NCBI RefSeq assembly: GCF_019550795.1
Contig: NZ_CP080545.1
Coordinates: 753,501 to 817,500, forward strand
Source of the DNA: Paenibacillus sp. sptzw28
GTDB lineage: Bacteria; Bacillota; Bacilli; Paenibacillales; Paenibacillaceae
DNA: 64,000 bases
Direction of reading: 5' to 3'
The translations under genes and the position numbers were made by a program. The notes under the pieces are model-generated. The model was not told where the DNA came from and ran no database searches. It worked only from the letters and a program-made list of their open reading frames with translations. This document shows positions 1 through 7,964 of the stretch, piece by piece (position 1 is the stretch's first letter; each line of letters starts with the position of its first letter).

Positions 1-1103
1 AGGAAAGCAAATATCAGATTTTTGAAATTTGCGAGTCCGCACGTAAAGAATTGTTTTCGCTCGGCCAGGAATTGAATCAGGTGCTCAGTGAGGCGGCCGA
101 GATTATCGACAAGGTCGACAGACTGGAGCTGGACTATCGGCGGGCGCGGATACGACTGACTGAAGTAAGCCGCGATTTTGTCCGATATAAGGAAGAGGAT
201 ATCAAAGCCGCCTATGAGAAGGCGACCCAGCTGCAGCTGGATCTGATGGTTTTCCGGGAGAAGGAAGGATATCTGAGGGCGCGTCGCGATGAGCTGCAGA
301 AGCGGGTTCGCAATGTCGATCAGTCGATTGAACGGGCCGAGATGATAGGATCCCAGATCAACGTCGTTCTCGATTACTTATCCGGCGACTTGAATCAGGT
401 GACGCGCATTCTTGAATCGGCCCAAAACAGGCAGCAAATCGGACTGAAAATTATTTTGGCGCAGGAAGAAGAACGCAAAAGGATCGCAAGGGAAATTCAT
501 GATGGTCCTGCTCAATCTCTCGCCAATATAGTTCTTAGGACGGAAATTGCAGAAAGAATGCTCGTAAAGAAGGAATTTCAATTAGTACAGGAAGAATTAA
601 TAGACTTGAAGGGTCAGGTTCGCTCCGGTCTCCAGGAAATCCGCAAAATCATTTTCAATTTGCGCCCAATGGCATTGGATGACCTGGGACTGGTGCCTAC
701 TCTAAGGAAATATGTCCAGGATTTTGAGGAGAAGACCAAGATTCGGACGATATTCGACACAATCGGAAAGGAAATGCGGCTGCCCTCTGCAATGGAAGCC
801 GGCATATACCGGATGGTCCAGGAAGCTTTCAGCAATGCCTTAAAGCATGCGAATCCTTCTTACGTCGCATTGGACCTTACCTATCAAGCACAGATGGTGA
901 AGATTGTCGTTAAGGATAATGGCGTCGGTTTCCATGTCGATCTGATTGAATCCCGGGCTAAAGACAGTGCACATTTCGGACTGATTGGAATGCGTGAACG
1001 AGTCGAGTTATTGGAAGGGAGGATGGAGATCGAATCGGCGATTAACGAGGGGACGAAAGTAACGATTCATATCCCCATCAACGTAGAGCAGAGAAAGGAG
1101 TAA
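1..1103 (+). CDS. degS: DegS sensor histidine kinase (5' end cut by window)
   Basis: Cytoplasmic histidine kinase that phosphorylates DegU, which lies 7 bases downstream. The frame is open from base 3, and the upstream codons read ESKYQIFEICESARKE, matching the part of B. subtilis DegS that precedes this point, so the TTG at 51 is an internal leucine codon and the true start lies before the window. About 366 residues are visible: a long N-terminal coiled-coil sensor region, the HisKA_3-type H box (REIHDGPAQ) with the phospho-accepting histidine, then an HATPase domain with an N box (EAFSNALKHA) and a glycine-rich DNGVGF box. No membrane segment, as in the family. Partial only because of the window edge. 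Confidence 0.95.
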   Translation, partial: ESKYQIFEICESARKELFSLGQELNQVLSEAAEIIDKVDRLELDYRRARIRLTEVSRDFVRYKEEDIKAAYEKATQLQLDLMVFREKEGYLRARRDELQKRVRNVDQSIERAEMIGSQINVVLDYLSGDLNQVTRILESAQNRQQIGLKIILAQEEERKRIAREIHDGPAQSLANIVLRTEIAERMLVKKEFQLVQEELIDLKGQVRSGLQEIRKIIFNLRPMALDDLGLVPTLRKYVQDFEEKTKIRTIFDTIGKEMRLPSAMEAGIYRMVQEAFSNALKHANPSYVALDLTYQAQMVKIVVKDNGVGFHVDLIESRAKDSAHFGLIGMRERVELLEGRMEIESAINEGTKVTIHIPINVEQRKE

Positions 1104-1110
1104 ACTGACG

Positions 1111-1839
1111 ATGGATCAAAGAGCAACGACCGGCAAACGTAAAATCAAGGTGCTGATTGCTGACGATCACCAATTATTCCGAGAGGGACTCAAGCGAATA
1201 CTCAATATGGAAGACGATCTGGAGGTCATCGGCGAATGTAACGACGGGATTCAGGTACTCGAGTTTTGCAACGAGAACAAGCCTGAAGTTGTTCTTATGG
1301 ACATTAACATGCCGATAGAGAACGGGGTCGTCGCAACCGAACGTCTGCGCGATATTTTCCCCGATGTGAAAGTCATTATTTTATCCATTCACGACGATGA
1401 AAGCTATGTCTTCGAAACGCTCCGCAAGGGCGCATCCGGCTATTTACTTAAGGATATGGAGGCGGAAGCGCTCGCAAATGCAATCCGTTCCGTGGTTAGC
1501 GGTTATGCCTATATTCATCCGAAGGTGACGGGCAAACTCATTAATCAGCTGCGCCGTATGACATATCTCGATGAGATCGGGTCTACATCCGGGGCTGCCG
1601 CGGGCCGTGAAGCAGGAGTGAAATTCGTACCCAGCGAGAATAATCCTCTTACGCGCCGCGAGGCGGAAGTGCTCCGTTTGATGGCGGAAGGCAAGAGCAA
1701 CAAGATGATAGGCGAATATTTGTTTATCAGCGAAAAAACGGTGAAAAACCATGTGAGCAGCATTCTTCAGAAAATGGAAGTCGACGACCGGACGCAGGCT
1801 GTTATCAACTCCATCAAATTCGGCTGGGTGACGCTCTAG
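1111..1839 (+). CDS. degU: DegU response regulator (NarL/LuxR family)
   Basis: Transcription factor paired with DegS; in Bacillales it controls exoenzymes, competence and motility. The 242 residues hold a receiver domain (about 12-130) with acidic pocket D18-D19 and phospho-acceptor D64 in VVLMDINMP, a linker of about 40 residues slightly longer than in B. subtilis (229 aa), and a C-terminal LuxR-type helix-turn-helix (NPLTRREAEVLRLMAEGKS). ATG preceded by GAAAGGAG, 7 bases after degS, so the pair is one operon. A hairpin terminator follows. The call rests on both the sequence and the DegS partner. Confidence 0.97.
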   Translation: MDQRATTGKRKIKVLIADDHQLFREGLKRILNMEDDLEVIGECNDGIQVLEFCNENKPEVVLMDINMPIENGVVATERLRDIFPDVKVIILSIHDDESYVFETLRKGASGYLLKDMEAEALANAIRSVVSGYAYIHPKVTGKLINQLRRMTYLDEIGSTSGAAAGREAGVKFVPSENNPLTRREAEVLRLMAEGKSNKMIGEYLFISEKTVKNHVSSILQKMEVDDRTQAVINSIKFGWVTL

Positions 1840-1865
1840 CGCTGCTGAATTACATAAACAAAGAC

Positions 1866-1896
1866 AAGGCTTCCGCTTATAGGCGGAGGTCTTTTC
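1866..1896 (+). terminator. Rho-independent terminator after degU
   Basis: An 11-base-pair stem (1866-1876 with 1883-1893, two G-U pairs) with a 6-base loop runs into TTTTCC. It ends the degSU transcript. A second, weaker hairpin (1934-1944) followed by six T lies just downstream. Confidence 0.7.
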
Positions 1897-2032
1897 CTGC
1901 GCATCAGTAGTGCCAAGATGTTGGCGTGCGGGGCGGGCAGCCCGAGTTTTTTCCAAGTATCCCAGTAGGGGAAATAAATATATTTTGTTTCGTAAGCCGC
2001 CGACCCACCCAAAATTGAAGCTTGTTTAGAAC

Positions 2033-2044
2033 TATATGCATATA
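2033..2044. repeat. 12-bp palindrome upstream of the copper-amine-oxidase-N gene
   Basis: TATATGCATATA is a perfect 12-base palindrome 41 bases before the ATG at 2086. A TACAAT hexamer at 2052-2057 could be a -10 box but no convincing -35 precedes it. Possible operator; AT-rich palindromes also occur by chance. Confidence 0.25.
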
Positions 2045-2085
2045 TCCGAAATACAATCTTTAAAACTACTGGGAGGTAACAGACA

Positions 2086-2904
2086 ATGAAAAGCAAAATT
2101 GCAGTACTAACAGCGGTTGTCGCCGTCAGCATGATGACCGGCACGGCATTCGCAGCGCAAGGCGGAAATAAAGAACACAAGGAAAAGCCGGGCCGGACGG
2201 TTTCGGAATCGGTCTATTGGAAAGATGATACTACAGTTACAGGATCCGTTTATGATGATAAATCGGTTACCGGTTCCGTATACGGGCATAACGGGGCCCA
2301 CGGCCTGATCAATGCCTATGAAAATGTGAAGGACAAGCCTGCTGGCGAGCGTATCGCCCTGCTGCTCAAAACGAAATACAACATCGAAGTGAATGCCGAT
2401 ACGGACCTTAAAGCTTTGGCCGATTCCCTCGCGAAGCAAGGCAAGGTTGAAGCGGCTGCTGTTATTCAAGCGGCGGTGGTACAGAGCGATGTTACAAATA
2501 TCGAACAGTATAAAAAGCTGAGTAAGCTGAAAGCAAAGCTGGGGCAAAAAGGCATCAAAACTTATGTTAATGGCGTTGCGGCCAAATTCGACGTGCCTCC
2601 GGTGGTGAAAGAAGGGCGTACGCTGGTACCGTTCCGCGCGATTGCGGAATCATTAAAAGCGGAAGTCGTATGGGAAGCTTCGACCAAGACAGTCATCGTT
2701 AAACGTGACGGTGTGGAAGTGAAGCTTGTACTCGGCAGCAAGGTCGCCTACATCGGCGGCAAGCAAGTAGCCCTTGATGTCGCGGGCCAAATGAAAAATA
2801 ACCGTGTGATCGTGCCTATGCGTTTCCTCGGTGAGAGTCTCAAATCAAAGGTCGTCTGGGACGCAGAGACTTCAAGCGTAATTATCCTTGATCAAACGAA
2901 ATAG
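2086..2904 (+). CDS. Secreted copper-amine-oxidase N-terminal-domain protein
   Basis: Exported protein of 272 residues with a signal peptide (residues 1 to about 24, lysine-rich start, hydrophobic core, AFAAQ cleavage region). The mature N-terminal part (25-90) is polar and repetitive (TGSVY-type repeats), followed by a helical stretch (90-160). Residues about 165-272 form the copper-amine-oxidase-N (PF07833) fold, two repeats with the signatures GRTLVPFRAIAESL and NRVIVPMRFLGESL. This domain is a common cell-surface module in Paenibacillaceae and does not itself imply amine oxidase activity. Strong GGGAGG ribosome site; stands alone between two terminators. Precise role unknown. Confidence 0.85.
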   Translation: MKSKIAVLTAVVAVSMMTGTAFAAQGGNKEHKEKPGRTVSESVYWKDDTTVTGSVYDDKSVTGSVYGHNGAHGLINAYENVKDKPAGERIALLLKTKYNIEVNADTDLKALADSLAKQGKVEAAAVIQAAVVQSDVTNIEQYKKLSKLKAKLGQKGIKTYVNGVAAKFDVPPVVKEGRTLVPFRAIAESLKAEVVWEASTKTVIVKRDGVEVKLVLGSKVAYIGGKQVALDVAGQMKNNRVIVPMRFLGESLKSKVVWDAETSSVIILDQTK

Positions 2905-2921
2905 ACGAATTATGAAATGCC

Positions 2922-2956
2922 GCCGCCGGAGATGCTCTCCGGCGGCTTCTCGTTTT
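2922..2956 (+). terminator. Rho-independent terminator
   Basis: A perfect 10-bp GC-rich stem (2922-2931 with 2937-2946), 5-base loop, then TTCTCGTTTT. Ends the copper-amine-oxidase-N gene. Confidence 0.85.
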
Positions 2957-3101
2957 CCGGCCATGAGGAGGTTAAACAGGATGGAATGAAACGTATGGGA
3001 TGGGCGCATCAAATGCGCCCTTTTTGCGTTACTCGTCCGTTCGTTTCCGGCACTCATGGGCTGCCAGCAGCATATGATGTCACAAAAAGGAGGTGGCCGC
3101 C

Positions 3102-3803
3102 ATGATTCCGGTTTTGCTGTGGATTGTTGGTTGTTACGCCTTGGCGGCAGCTGCAGTCCATGCCGCTTCCGCACTCAGCTGGAGACGCGGGAATGACGTG
3201 AAGCATTATGTGCTCATAGCGGGCAACCAGCAGCTGCAGATGGAATGGTATATGCGTTCGCTCCGCCGTTTTTCACATTTTACCGGGACTGAAGTGAAGG
3301 TTACGGTTATCGACCGCGGATCGGAAGACGAGACGATCGGTATTGCCAGGTATTTCTCCCGATATGGAATGAACGTGAATATCGCAGCCGAACCCTTGTT
3401 CATGTCCGGGCGGAGCTGGTTTGAAGGCGAGGGGTTAATGCCTGGAAATAAAAGCAGCGACGAGCATAGGAGAGCTGAAGCTTATTCGAGCTTCGATCGG
3501 CCGGTAGTCGCTCAAGCGGATGAAAACAATGCTGCGCACTGTGAAAGCGGGTTCCGGCCCGAGCGGAGGAGCTCAGCCTGGGCGAGATGGCAACGCTTTC
3601 TGACGAGCTGGGGAAGACGCGGCCGCAGAATAAAGCCAGGTGAGGACGAAGACAGCACGGATGTGGAACGGGACCGCCGATTCATCATGGAGCCTTCGCA
3701 TTTGATGTGGATGCTTCAGGCGGAAGGCATCGTAACCGAACCCGAGCACGCGGTCTTGGTGGATTTGAGAGAACCGGCGGATTTGTCGAAGCTGCCGCTT
3801 TAA
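3102..3803 (+). CDS. Membrane-anchored hypothetical protein with GT2-like motif
   Basis: Not confidently recognised. ATG at 3102 is chosen because AAGGAGG (3087-3093) lies 8 bases upstream; the in-frame GTG at 3093 overlaps that site. The 233 residues begin with one transmembrane segment (about 3-25) and a basic stretch, then a region whose VIDRGSEDETIGIARYF resembles the nucleotide-binding strand of family-2 glycosyltransferases (typically VxDDGSxDxT). The rest (about 110-200) is charged and low in complexity, and no other glycosyltransferase motif follows, so activity is doubtful. It sits between the copper-amine-oxidase-N gene and comFA, where B. subtilis has degV (yviA), to which it is not obviously related. 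Confidence 0.6.
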   Translation: MIPVLLWIVGCYALAAAAVHAASALSWRRGNDVKHYVLIAGNQQLQMEWYMRSLRRFSHFTGTEVKVTVIDRGSEDETIGIARYFSRYGMNVNIAAEPLFMSGRSWFEGEGLMPGNKSSDEHRRAEAYSSFDRPVVAQADENNAAHCESGFRPERRSSAWARWQRFLTSWGRRGRRIKPGEDEDSTDVERDRRFIMEPSHLMWMLQAEGIVTEPEHAVLVDLREPADLSKLPL

Positions 3804-3838
3804 GGGCTGCAGCCAAGGTACTTGTCAGAGCCGGGCCA

Positions 3839-3868
3839 TTGCTAACTTAAAGGAGGTCGAGGTATAAT
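3839..3868 (+). promoter_or_regulatory. Candidate sigma-A promoter upstream of comFA
   Basis: TTGCTA (3839-3844), 18-base spacer, perfect TATAAT (3863-3868). Transcription would begin near 3875 and enter the hairpin at 3896 before reaching comFA at 3989. Confidence 0.5.
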
Positions 3869-3895
3869 AAACTCCATATTAATATCGGACGAGTG

Positions 3896-3940
3896 AAGCA
3901 CACCCGTATGGCTGCCAGAGACAGCTTGCGGGTGTGCTTT
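3896..3940 (+). terminator. Strong hairpin between hypothetical gene and comFA
   Basis: An 11-bp perfect stem (3896-3906 with 3929-3939) encloses a 22-base loop that can form an inner GCTG/CAGC pairing. The following T-tract is interrupted (CTTTGCGTTTGTTC), so it could be a terminator for the upstream gene or a leader attenuator for comFA. Confidence 0.55.
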
Positions 3941-3988
3941 GCGTTTGTTCAGGAATTTTAAGTTTTTTCGAACAGGGGGAAGCTTCAA

Positions 3989-6139
3989 GTGAAAGTAACG
4001 CTGTATGTCATTTTGACCGAAAGAGGCTCAAGGGCGGCGTGGTCCATCGCACCTGAGGTTGATTCGGCCTTCTGGCTTGACGCCGGCTATCGGGAGGTCG
4101 TGTATAGCGAGGCTGCCCGGTACGATGCAGGAGCAGGCATCCACACGGACAAGCCTGGTCCCGGCCTGACGGAACGGGTGACCCAGCTGGTATTCCGGGA
4201 GCAGCCGATTGCCTTGGGGCTTGCGGTAATGGTTGCAGAGCGATGGCCTGCTGCCGGGAGGCCAATGGATCGCGAGGAGGCGCGCGAGAAGTTAGCGCGC
4301 CTGGTAGCGCTTGTACATGGGGCAGAGGAGCGGGCAAGCGCGCTAAGGGAGCCGCTGCCTTTGGCACATGCAGGGCATGTGCCAGGCGCGTGCGGGGGAG
4401 CCGCAGGCCGCGCGGGCGCTCAGGCGCTGGCGGTGCAGGCGTGCCGCGCCGCCGCGCTCCTGCAGGGCCGGGCGCTGCTCGGCAGCGAAGCGCTCGCCCT
4501 GCTCGCCGCCGCGGATGCGGCGGCAGGCGCAGCGCCGCCGCCCTGGAGCGCGGCAGCTCCCGCGCTGCAGCTGGCCGCGCTCCTCGGCCGGCTGCGCCTG
4601 GGCGGCGCGCTCGCCCCGCAGCCGCAGCCCAGGCTGCTGCGGTGGCGGGGTGCGCTTCGCGGCGGCGCCGGGCCGCGCCCGCTTCTCCGCTGCCAGCGCT
4701 GCGGCAGCGGCCCGGCGCGCATGCGCCGAACGCCATGCGCTGCATGCGGGCGCATGTGCGCCTACTGCGAGGCGTGCCTCGCTATGGGCCGCAGCCGCGA
4801 ATGCGGGCTGCTCATCCTCGGCACGTCGGACCTAACCCGGCCGCAACTCGCAGCACCGTCTTCGTCGTCTAATCAAACTCCGATGCGATCGGGCGATAAC
4901 TCCGAGTCCGTTTCGGCAATCATCGAAAACCGGCTGGCTCAGTGGAACCTTAGTCCGGCACAAGCTTCAGCAGCTGCAAGTGCGCTCCGATTTCTCGAAT
5001 CGGATGGCCTGCAGAAACAAACCGGCTGGTGGAGGCGGCATCTTCCGGACCGGTTCGCTCCAAACCGCACTCATCCGAATCATTCAGCCGCAGGTCATCA
5101 GCGGCAGACTATCCACAACGAAGAAGACGCTGATTCCTGCCGGCGGTTTCTTTTATGGGCAGTGACAGGCGCAGGTAAGACCGAGATGATATTCCCGCTA
5201 ATTGAAGCATGTCTGAATCGGGGAGGGCGGGCATTGATCGCGACGCCCCGGCGGGACGTTGTACTCGAGCTCAATCCAAGGATTCGCAAGGCGTTTCCTC
5301 AGCGGTCCGTGGTCACATTGTACGGCGGCAGTCCCCAGCGGTGGGAGAAGGGCGAGATCACGCTGGCAACGACGCATCAGCTGTTTCGTTTTTATAGAGC
5401 TTTCGATCTCGTTGTAATTGACGAGGTAGATGCATTTCCCTATCACGACGACCCTTTACTGCACTATGCAGCCGGTAATGTATGCACACCTGGTGGTGTG
5501 AACGTACTGCTCTCGGCCACGCCCCCTGCAGAACTGCGGCGGGAGGCGGAACGGGGGAGGCTTCCGCATGCACGCGTACCGGTCCGATTTCACCGACACC
5601 CGCTTCCGGTCCCGGTTCTACTGCCGGTTCCACCGGTCAAGCGGCTTCTCGAACAGAAACACTTACCGCGCCGTCTGACTATGGCAATTCGCACATCCCT
5701 AGGCCGAGGAGCGCAGGTATTTGTTTTCGTGCCAAAAATCAGTCAGATTGGTCCGCTCGTGCAGCGTCTTAGAGAAATATTTACTGACGCTGCCATTGAC
5801 GGAACATCCTCCAAGGATGATGAACGAGGCGACAAAGTGCTGAAATTCCGTGACTGCACAATCCGTTTGCTGGTCACCACGACCATTCTTGAGCGCGGCG
5901 TAACCGTCCCGAAGAGCGATGTATTTATTTTCGATGCCGATAGTAAATTGTTCGATGACGCCTCACTCGTACAGATGTCCGGACGGGCAGGACGATCCAG
6001 TGACGATCCGGCCGGAAACGTGTATTTCTGCGCTGCGGTCCGCAACCGTGCCCAGCAATCGGCAATTCGGCAAATACGGGGTATGAACAAGCGCGCCGGA
6101 CGATGCGGCTATTTAGTCGGCAATAATAGAAGGGTGTGA
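3989..6139 (+). CDS. comFA: ComFA-like late competence helicase/translocase
   Basis: DEAD-box ATPase that helps drive single-stranded DNA across the membrane during transformation. GTG start behind GGGGGAAG. The 716 residues are far longer than B. subtilis ComFA (463). Visible: an N-terminal extension, a very GC-rich alanine/arginine segment (about 95-230), a four-cysteine-pair zinc region (CQRCG, CAACG, CAYCEAC, about 232-275), then the helicase core with Walker A TGAGKTEM, motif II DEVD, motif III SATPP, and motif VI QMSGRAGR. Zinc cysteines before the helicase core are typical of ComFA. comFC overlaps region follows with 2 bases between; comFB is absent. The open frame through the GC-rich part into the zinc motif argues against a frameshift. 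Confidence 0.9.
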   Translation: MKVTLYVILTERGSRAAWSIAPEVDSAFWLDAGYREVVYSEAARYDAGAGIHTDKPGPGLTERVTQLVFREQPIALGLAVMVAERWPAAGRPMDREEAREKLARLVALVHGAEERASALREPLPLAHAGHVPGACGGAAGRAGAQALAVQACRAAALLQGRALLGSEALALLAAADAAAGAAPPPWSAAAPALQLAALLGRLRLGGALAPQPQPRLLRWRGALRGGAGPRPLLRCQRCGSGPARMRRTPCAACGRMCAYCEACLAMGRSRECGLLILGTSDLTRPQLAAPSSSSNQTPMRSGDNSESVSAIIENRLAQWNLSPAQASAAASALRFLESDGLQKQTGWWRRHLPDRFAPNRTHPNHSAAGHQRQTIHNEEDADSCRRFLLWAVTGAGKTEMIFPLIEACLNRGGRALIATPRRDVVLELNPRIRKAFPQRSVVTLYGGSPQRWEKGEITLATTHQLFRFYRAFDLVVIDEVDAFPYHDDPLLHYAAGNVCTPGGVNVLLSATPPAELRREAERGRLPHARVPVRFHRHPLPVPVLLPVPPVKRLLEQKHLPRRLTMAIRTSLGRGAQVFVFVPKISQIGPLVQRLREIFTDAAIDGTSSKDDERGDKVLKFRDCTIRLLVTTTILERGVTVPKSDVFIFDADSKLFDDASLVQMSGRAGRSSDDPAGNVYFCAAVRNRAQQSAIRQIRGMNKRAGRCGYLVGNNRRV

Positions 6140-6141
6140 CC

Positions 6142-6999
6142 ATGAGACTTTTACAAATAGTCAAGAGATTCTATCCCTCTTTGCTTCACAGCGCCGCCGC
6201 ACTTCTCTCTCCCGCCCCTATTACATGCCTTATTTGCGCGCGGGCATTTCGTAAGATTCCGCAGCAATCACTTGCGTACAATAAACCCTTGCCGGAAGGG
6301 TTGTGTCTTGACTGCTGCGGGAGCATACCGTGGATTACGCGCATCGCTTGTCCCGTATGCGGAAGGCCCGACCCCTGCTCAGACTGCCCGCGCCGGCATA
6401 ATACCGCCTTCATTTGCAATAGAAGCGCCGTGCGCTATAACGCAGTTATCCGCGAGTGGCTCGCTCTGTACAAATACCGGGGGCATGAAGCGTTGGCCCC
6501 GCTGCTTGGAGCTATACTTGATGACGCCTTCGGCCATTTGCGGGACGAGCTTTCCCGGCGTGATGCTTCTTTTATTTTCGATGCTGTAGTACCTGTTCCG
6601 CTCAGCCTTGAACGTCTGCAGGAGCGCGGTTTCAATCAAGCGGAACGGATGGCATCATACATTGCGGATCGGAACGGACTGCCTCTCGTTGATATATTAA
6701 GGCGTACCCGGCACAGCGATAAACAAAGTTTCAAAACACGCGGTGCAAGGCTGCGCGACACCAGGGACCTGTTTTCGGCGGACGACCGGCTTGCCTCACC
6801 CTTATTTGTTCATGCCCGCCGAGTGTCATTGCCTGAGAGCCTGCATTCACTCCCCAGGCTGCGCCTGCTGCTGGTAGACGACATTTACACGACGGGAAGC
6901 ACCGTTAACGCGTGTGCATCGGCTATCATAGATTCAGTGGACCGCATTCGTACAGGTCTGGTTCCGGAGGTGTATGTGCTTACTTTGGCGCGTTCTTGA
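6142..6999 (+). CDS. comFC: ComFC / ComF phosphoribosyltransferase-like competence protein
   Basis: Late competence protein of the ComF family, 285 residues. ATG at 6142 is preferred (GAAGGG 7 bases upstream); an upstream GTG at 6136 overlaps the comFA stop codon. The N-terminal part has two zinc-finger-like cysteine clusters (CLICAR and LCLDCC; then CPVCGRPDPCSDC). The C-terminal half is a phosphoribosyltransferase fold with the PRPP-binding motif LLVDDIYTTGST near residue 245. In transformable bacteria it works with ComFA after DNA uptake. Directly follows comFA, so translation is probably coupled. Confidence 0.93.
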   Translation: MRLLQIVKRFYPSLLHSAAALLSPAPITCLICARAFRKIPQQSLAYNKPLPEGLCLDCCGSIPWITRIACPVCGRPDPCSDCPRRHNTAFICNRSAVRYNAVIREWLALYKYRGHEALAPLLGAILDDAFGHLRDELSRRDASFIFDAVVPVPLSLERLQERGFNQAERMASYIADRNGLPLVDILRRTRHSDKQSFKTRGARLRDTRDLFSADDRLASPLFVHARRVSLPESLHSLPRLRLLLVDDIYTTGSTVNACASAIIDSVDRIRTGLVPEVYVLTLARS

Positions 7000-7022
7000 G
7001 TGAAGCTCATGACCTATGTTTC

Positions 7023-7049
7023 GAAAAAAAAGGTGAATATTGTCGATAA
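7023..7049 (+). promoter_or_regulatory. Possible sigma-D promoter before yvyF
   Basis: GAAA, 15-base spacer, GTCGATAA (7042-7049) resembles the sigma-D pattern TAAA-N15-GCCGATAT with one mismatch in the -35 and two in the -10. Position just ahead of a flagellar-operon gene is suitable. Confidence 0.35.
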
Positions 7050-7099
7050 ATCAAGTAGAATTATGCATATCCAAATGTTTCTTGAAAGGGGCAAAGGGC

Positions 7100-7507
7100 A
7101 TGAATATCGATAATTGTCCACGCTGCGGAAAATTGTACGCCAAAAATTTTCGGGACGTCTGTCCGGCTTGTATAAAGGAAATCGATCTGGAATATTCACG
7201 CTGCGCGGAATATTTACGCAAAAATAAAGGCGCCACCATGCAGGAGCTATCAGATGAAACGGGCGTTGCCGTTAAGTTAATTACAAAATTTATCCGTGAA
7301 GGCCGGATTTCTCTAGTCGGCGCGCCCAATCTAGGTTATCCTTGCGAGGTATGCGGAATTCCGATACGCGAAGGCACGATGTGCGAAAGCTGCCGCTCGA
7401 GGTTGATCAAGGAAACCGGCCAACTGAAGAACAATTCGAGCGAACAGGCGGACAAGCGCCGGCCCTCCCCGGGTTCGTTTCAAATCAAGGAACGGCAAAA
7501 AGACTGA
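7100..7507 (+). CDS. yvyF: YvyF-like flagellar operon protein
   Basis: Small cytoplasmic zinc-ribbon protein found between comFC and flgM across Bacillales. The start at 7100 (MNIDNCPRC) is favoured over the ORF-opening codon because AAAGGG lies just ahead and homologues start directly before the first CxxC. Of 135 residues, 1-35 carry CPRC and CPAC, 50-80 a helix-turn-helix-like segment (MQELSDETGVAVKLITKFI), and 85-110 a second ribbon (CEVCG, CESC). The tail is charged and disordered. Proposed as a regulator of flagellar gene expression; the exact role is not settled. Confidence 0.88.
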   Translation: MNIDNCPRCGKLYAKNFRDVCPACIKEIDLEYSRCAEYLRKNKGATMQELSDETGVAVKLITKFIREGRISLVGAPNLGYPCEVCGIPIREGTMCESCRSRLIKETGQLKNNSSEQADKRRPSPGSFQIKERQKD

Positions 7508-7546
7508 TAAACCTTGAACCTTTTCAACATTGACATGATCTGTCTA

Positions 7547-7574
7547 TAAAATTTTATTAAAAGGAAACCGATAA
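7547..7574 (+). promoter_or_regulatory. Candidate sigma-D promoter for flgM operon, overlapping a terminator
   Basis: TAAA (7547-7550), 16-base spacer, ACCGATAA (7567-7574), seven of eight -10 positions as in the hag promoter of this window. The -10 is the left arm of the terminator stem at 7565-7601. A start near 7581 would give a roughly 95-base leader to flgM lacking the left arm. Confidence 0.6.
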
Positions 7575-7601
7575 TACTTGTAAAGGTTATCGGTTTTTTT
7601 T
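7565..7601 (+). terminator. Rho-independent terminator after yvyF
   Basis: Perfect 10-bp stem AAACCGATAA (7565-7574) with TTATCGGTTT (7587-7596), 12-base loop, run of eight T. Separates the comF-yvyF transcript from flgM. Confidence 0.88.
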
Positions 7602-7674
7602 ATTGAATATAAGTGATACTAATCCGTTGATAAATTTTGCTTGTATTCTTACCGGGCGAAAAAGAGGTGAAAGT

Positions 7675-7938
7675 ATGAAAATCAATGAACCGCAGCGTAT
7701 AGGTGCCGTCAATCCGTATCAGAAGCAGACTGAATCCCGCTCTTCATCTGCAAACAGCAAACGAAGGACCGATCAGGTCCATATTTCCGCCGAAGCACAA
7801 GAAATGCTGTCCAGCAGCCAAACGAAGAAAGAAGAACGAGCGGACCGCGTCAATGATTTGAAGAAGGAAGTGGCGTCCGGAACCTACCACGTCGACGCCG
7901 GCAAAATCGCTGAGAAGCTTTGGCCGTTTTTAAAGTAA
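7675..7938 (+). CDS. flgM: Anti-sigma-D factor FlgM
   Basis: Binds sigma-D (FliA) and holds back late flagellar genes until the hook is complete. ATG at 7675 follows AAGAGGTGAA; the 87-residue product matches the family length (88 in B. subtilis) and starts MKINEPQ, with the INPYQK-like motif (AVNPYQKQ) near residue 15. The middle is lysine/serine-rich and disordered; the C-terminal helices (VNDLKKEVASGTYHVDAGKIAEKL) carry the sigma-binding part. First gene of flgM-flgN-flgK-flgL-yviE, with a candidate sigma-D promoter upstream giving feedback control. Confidence 0.93.
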   Translation: MKINEPQRIGAVNPYQKQTESRSSSANSKRRTDQVHISAEAQEMLSSSQTKKEERADRVNDLKKEVASGTYHVDAGKIAEKLWPFLK

Positions 7939-7964
7939 AGTGAGATGGGAACAGGTGAAGCGTA

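Noticed and set aside
1897..2085. Riboswitch in the leader of the copper-amine-oxidase-N gene
   Set aside because: No match to c-di-GMP, c-di-AMP, SAM or cobalamin cores; only weak hairpins and a palindrome.
2917..3105. 62-codon plus-strand ORF
   Set aside because: Its first codons are the terminator stem at 2922-2946 and it overlaps the start of the next gene.
4008..4745. 245-residue minus-strand ORF inside comFA
   Set aside because: Alanine/arginine-rich mirror of the GC-rich segment; overlaps a gene with clear helicase and zinc motifs, no ribosome site.
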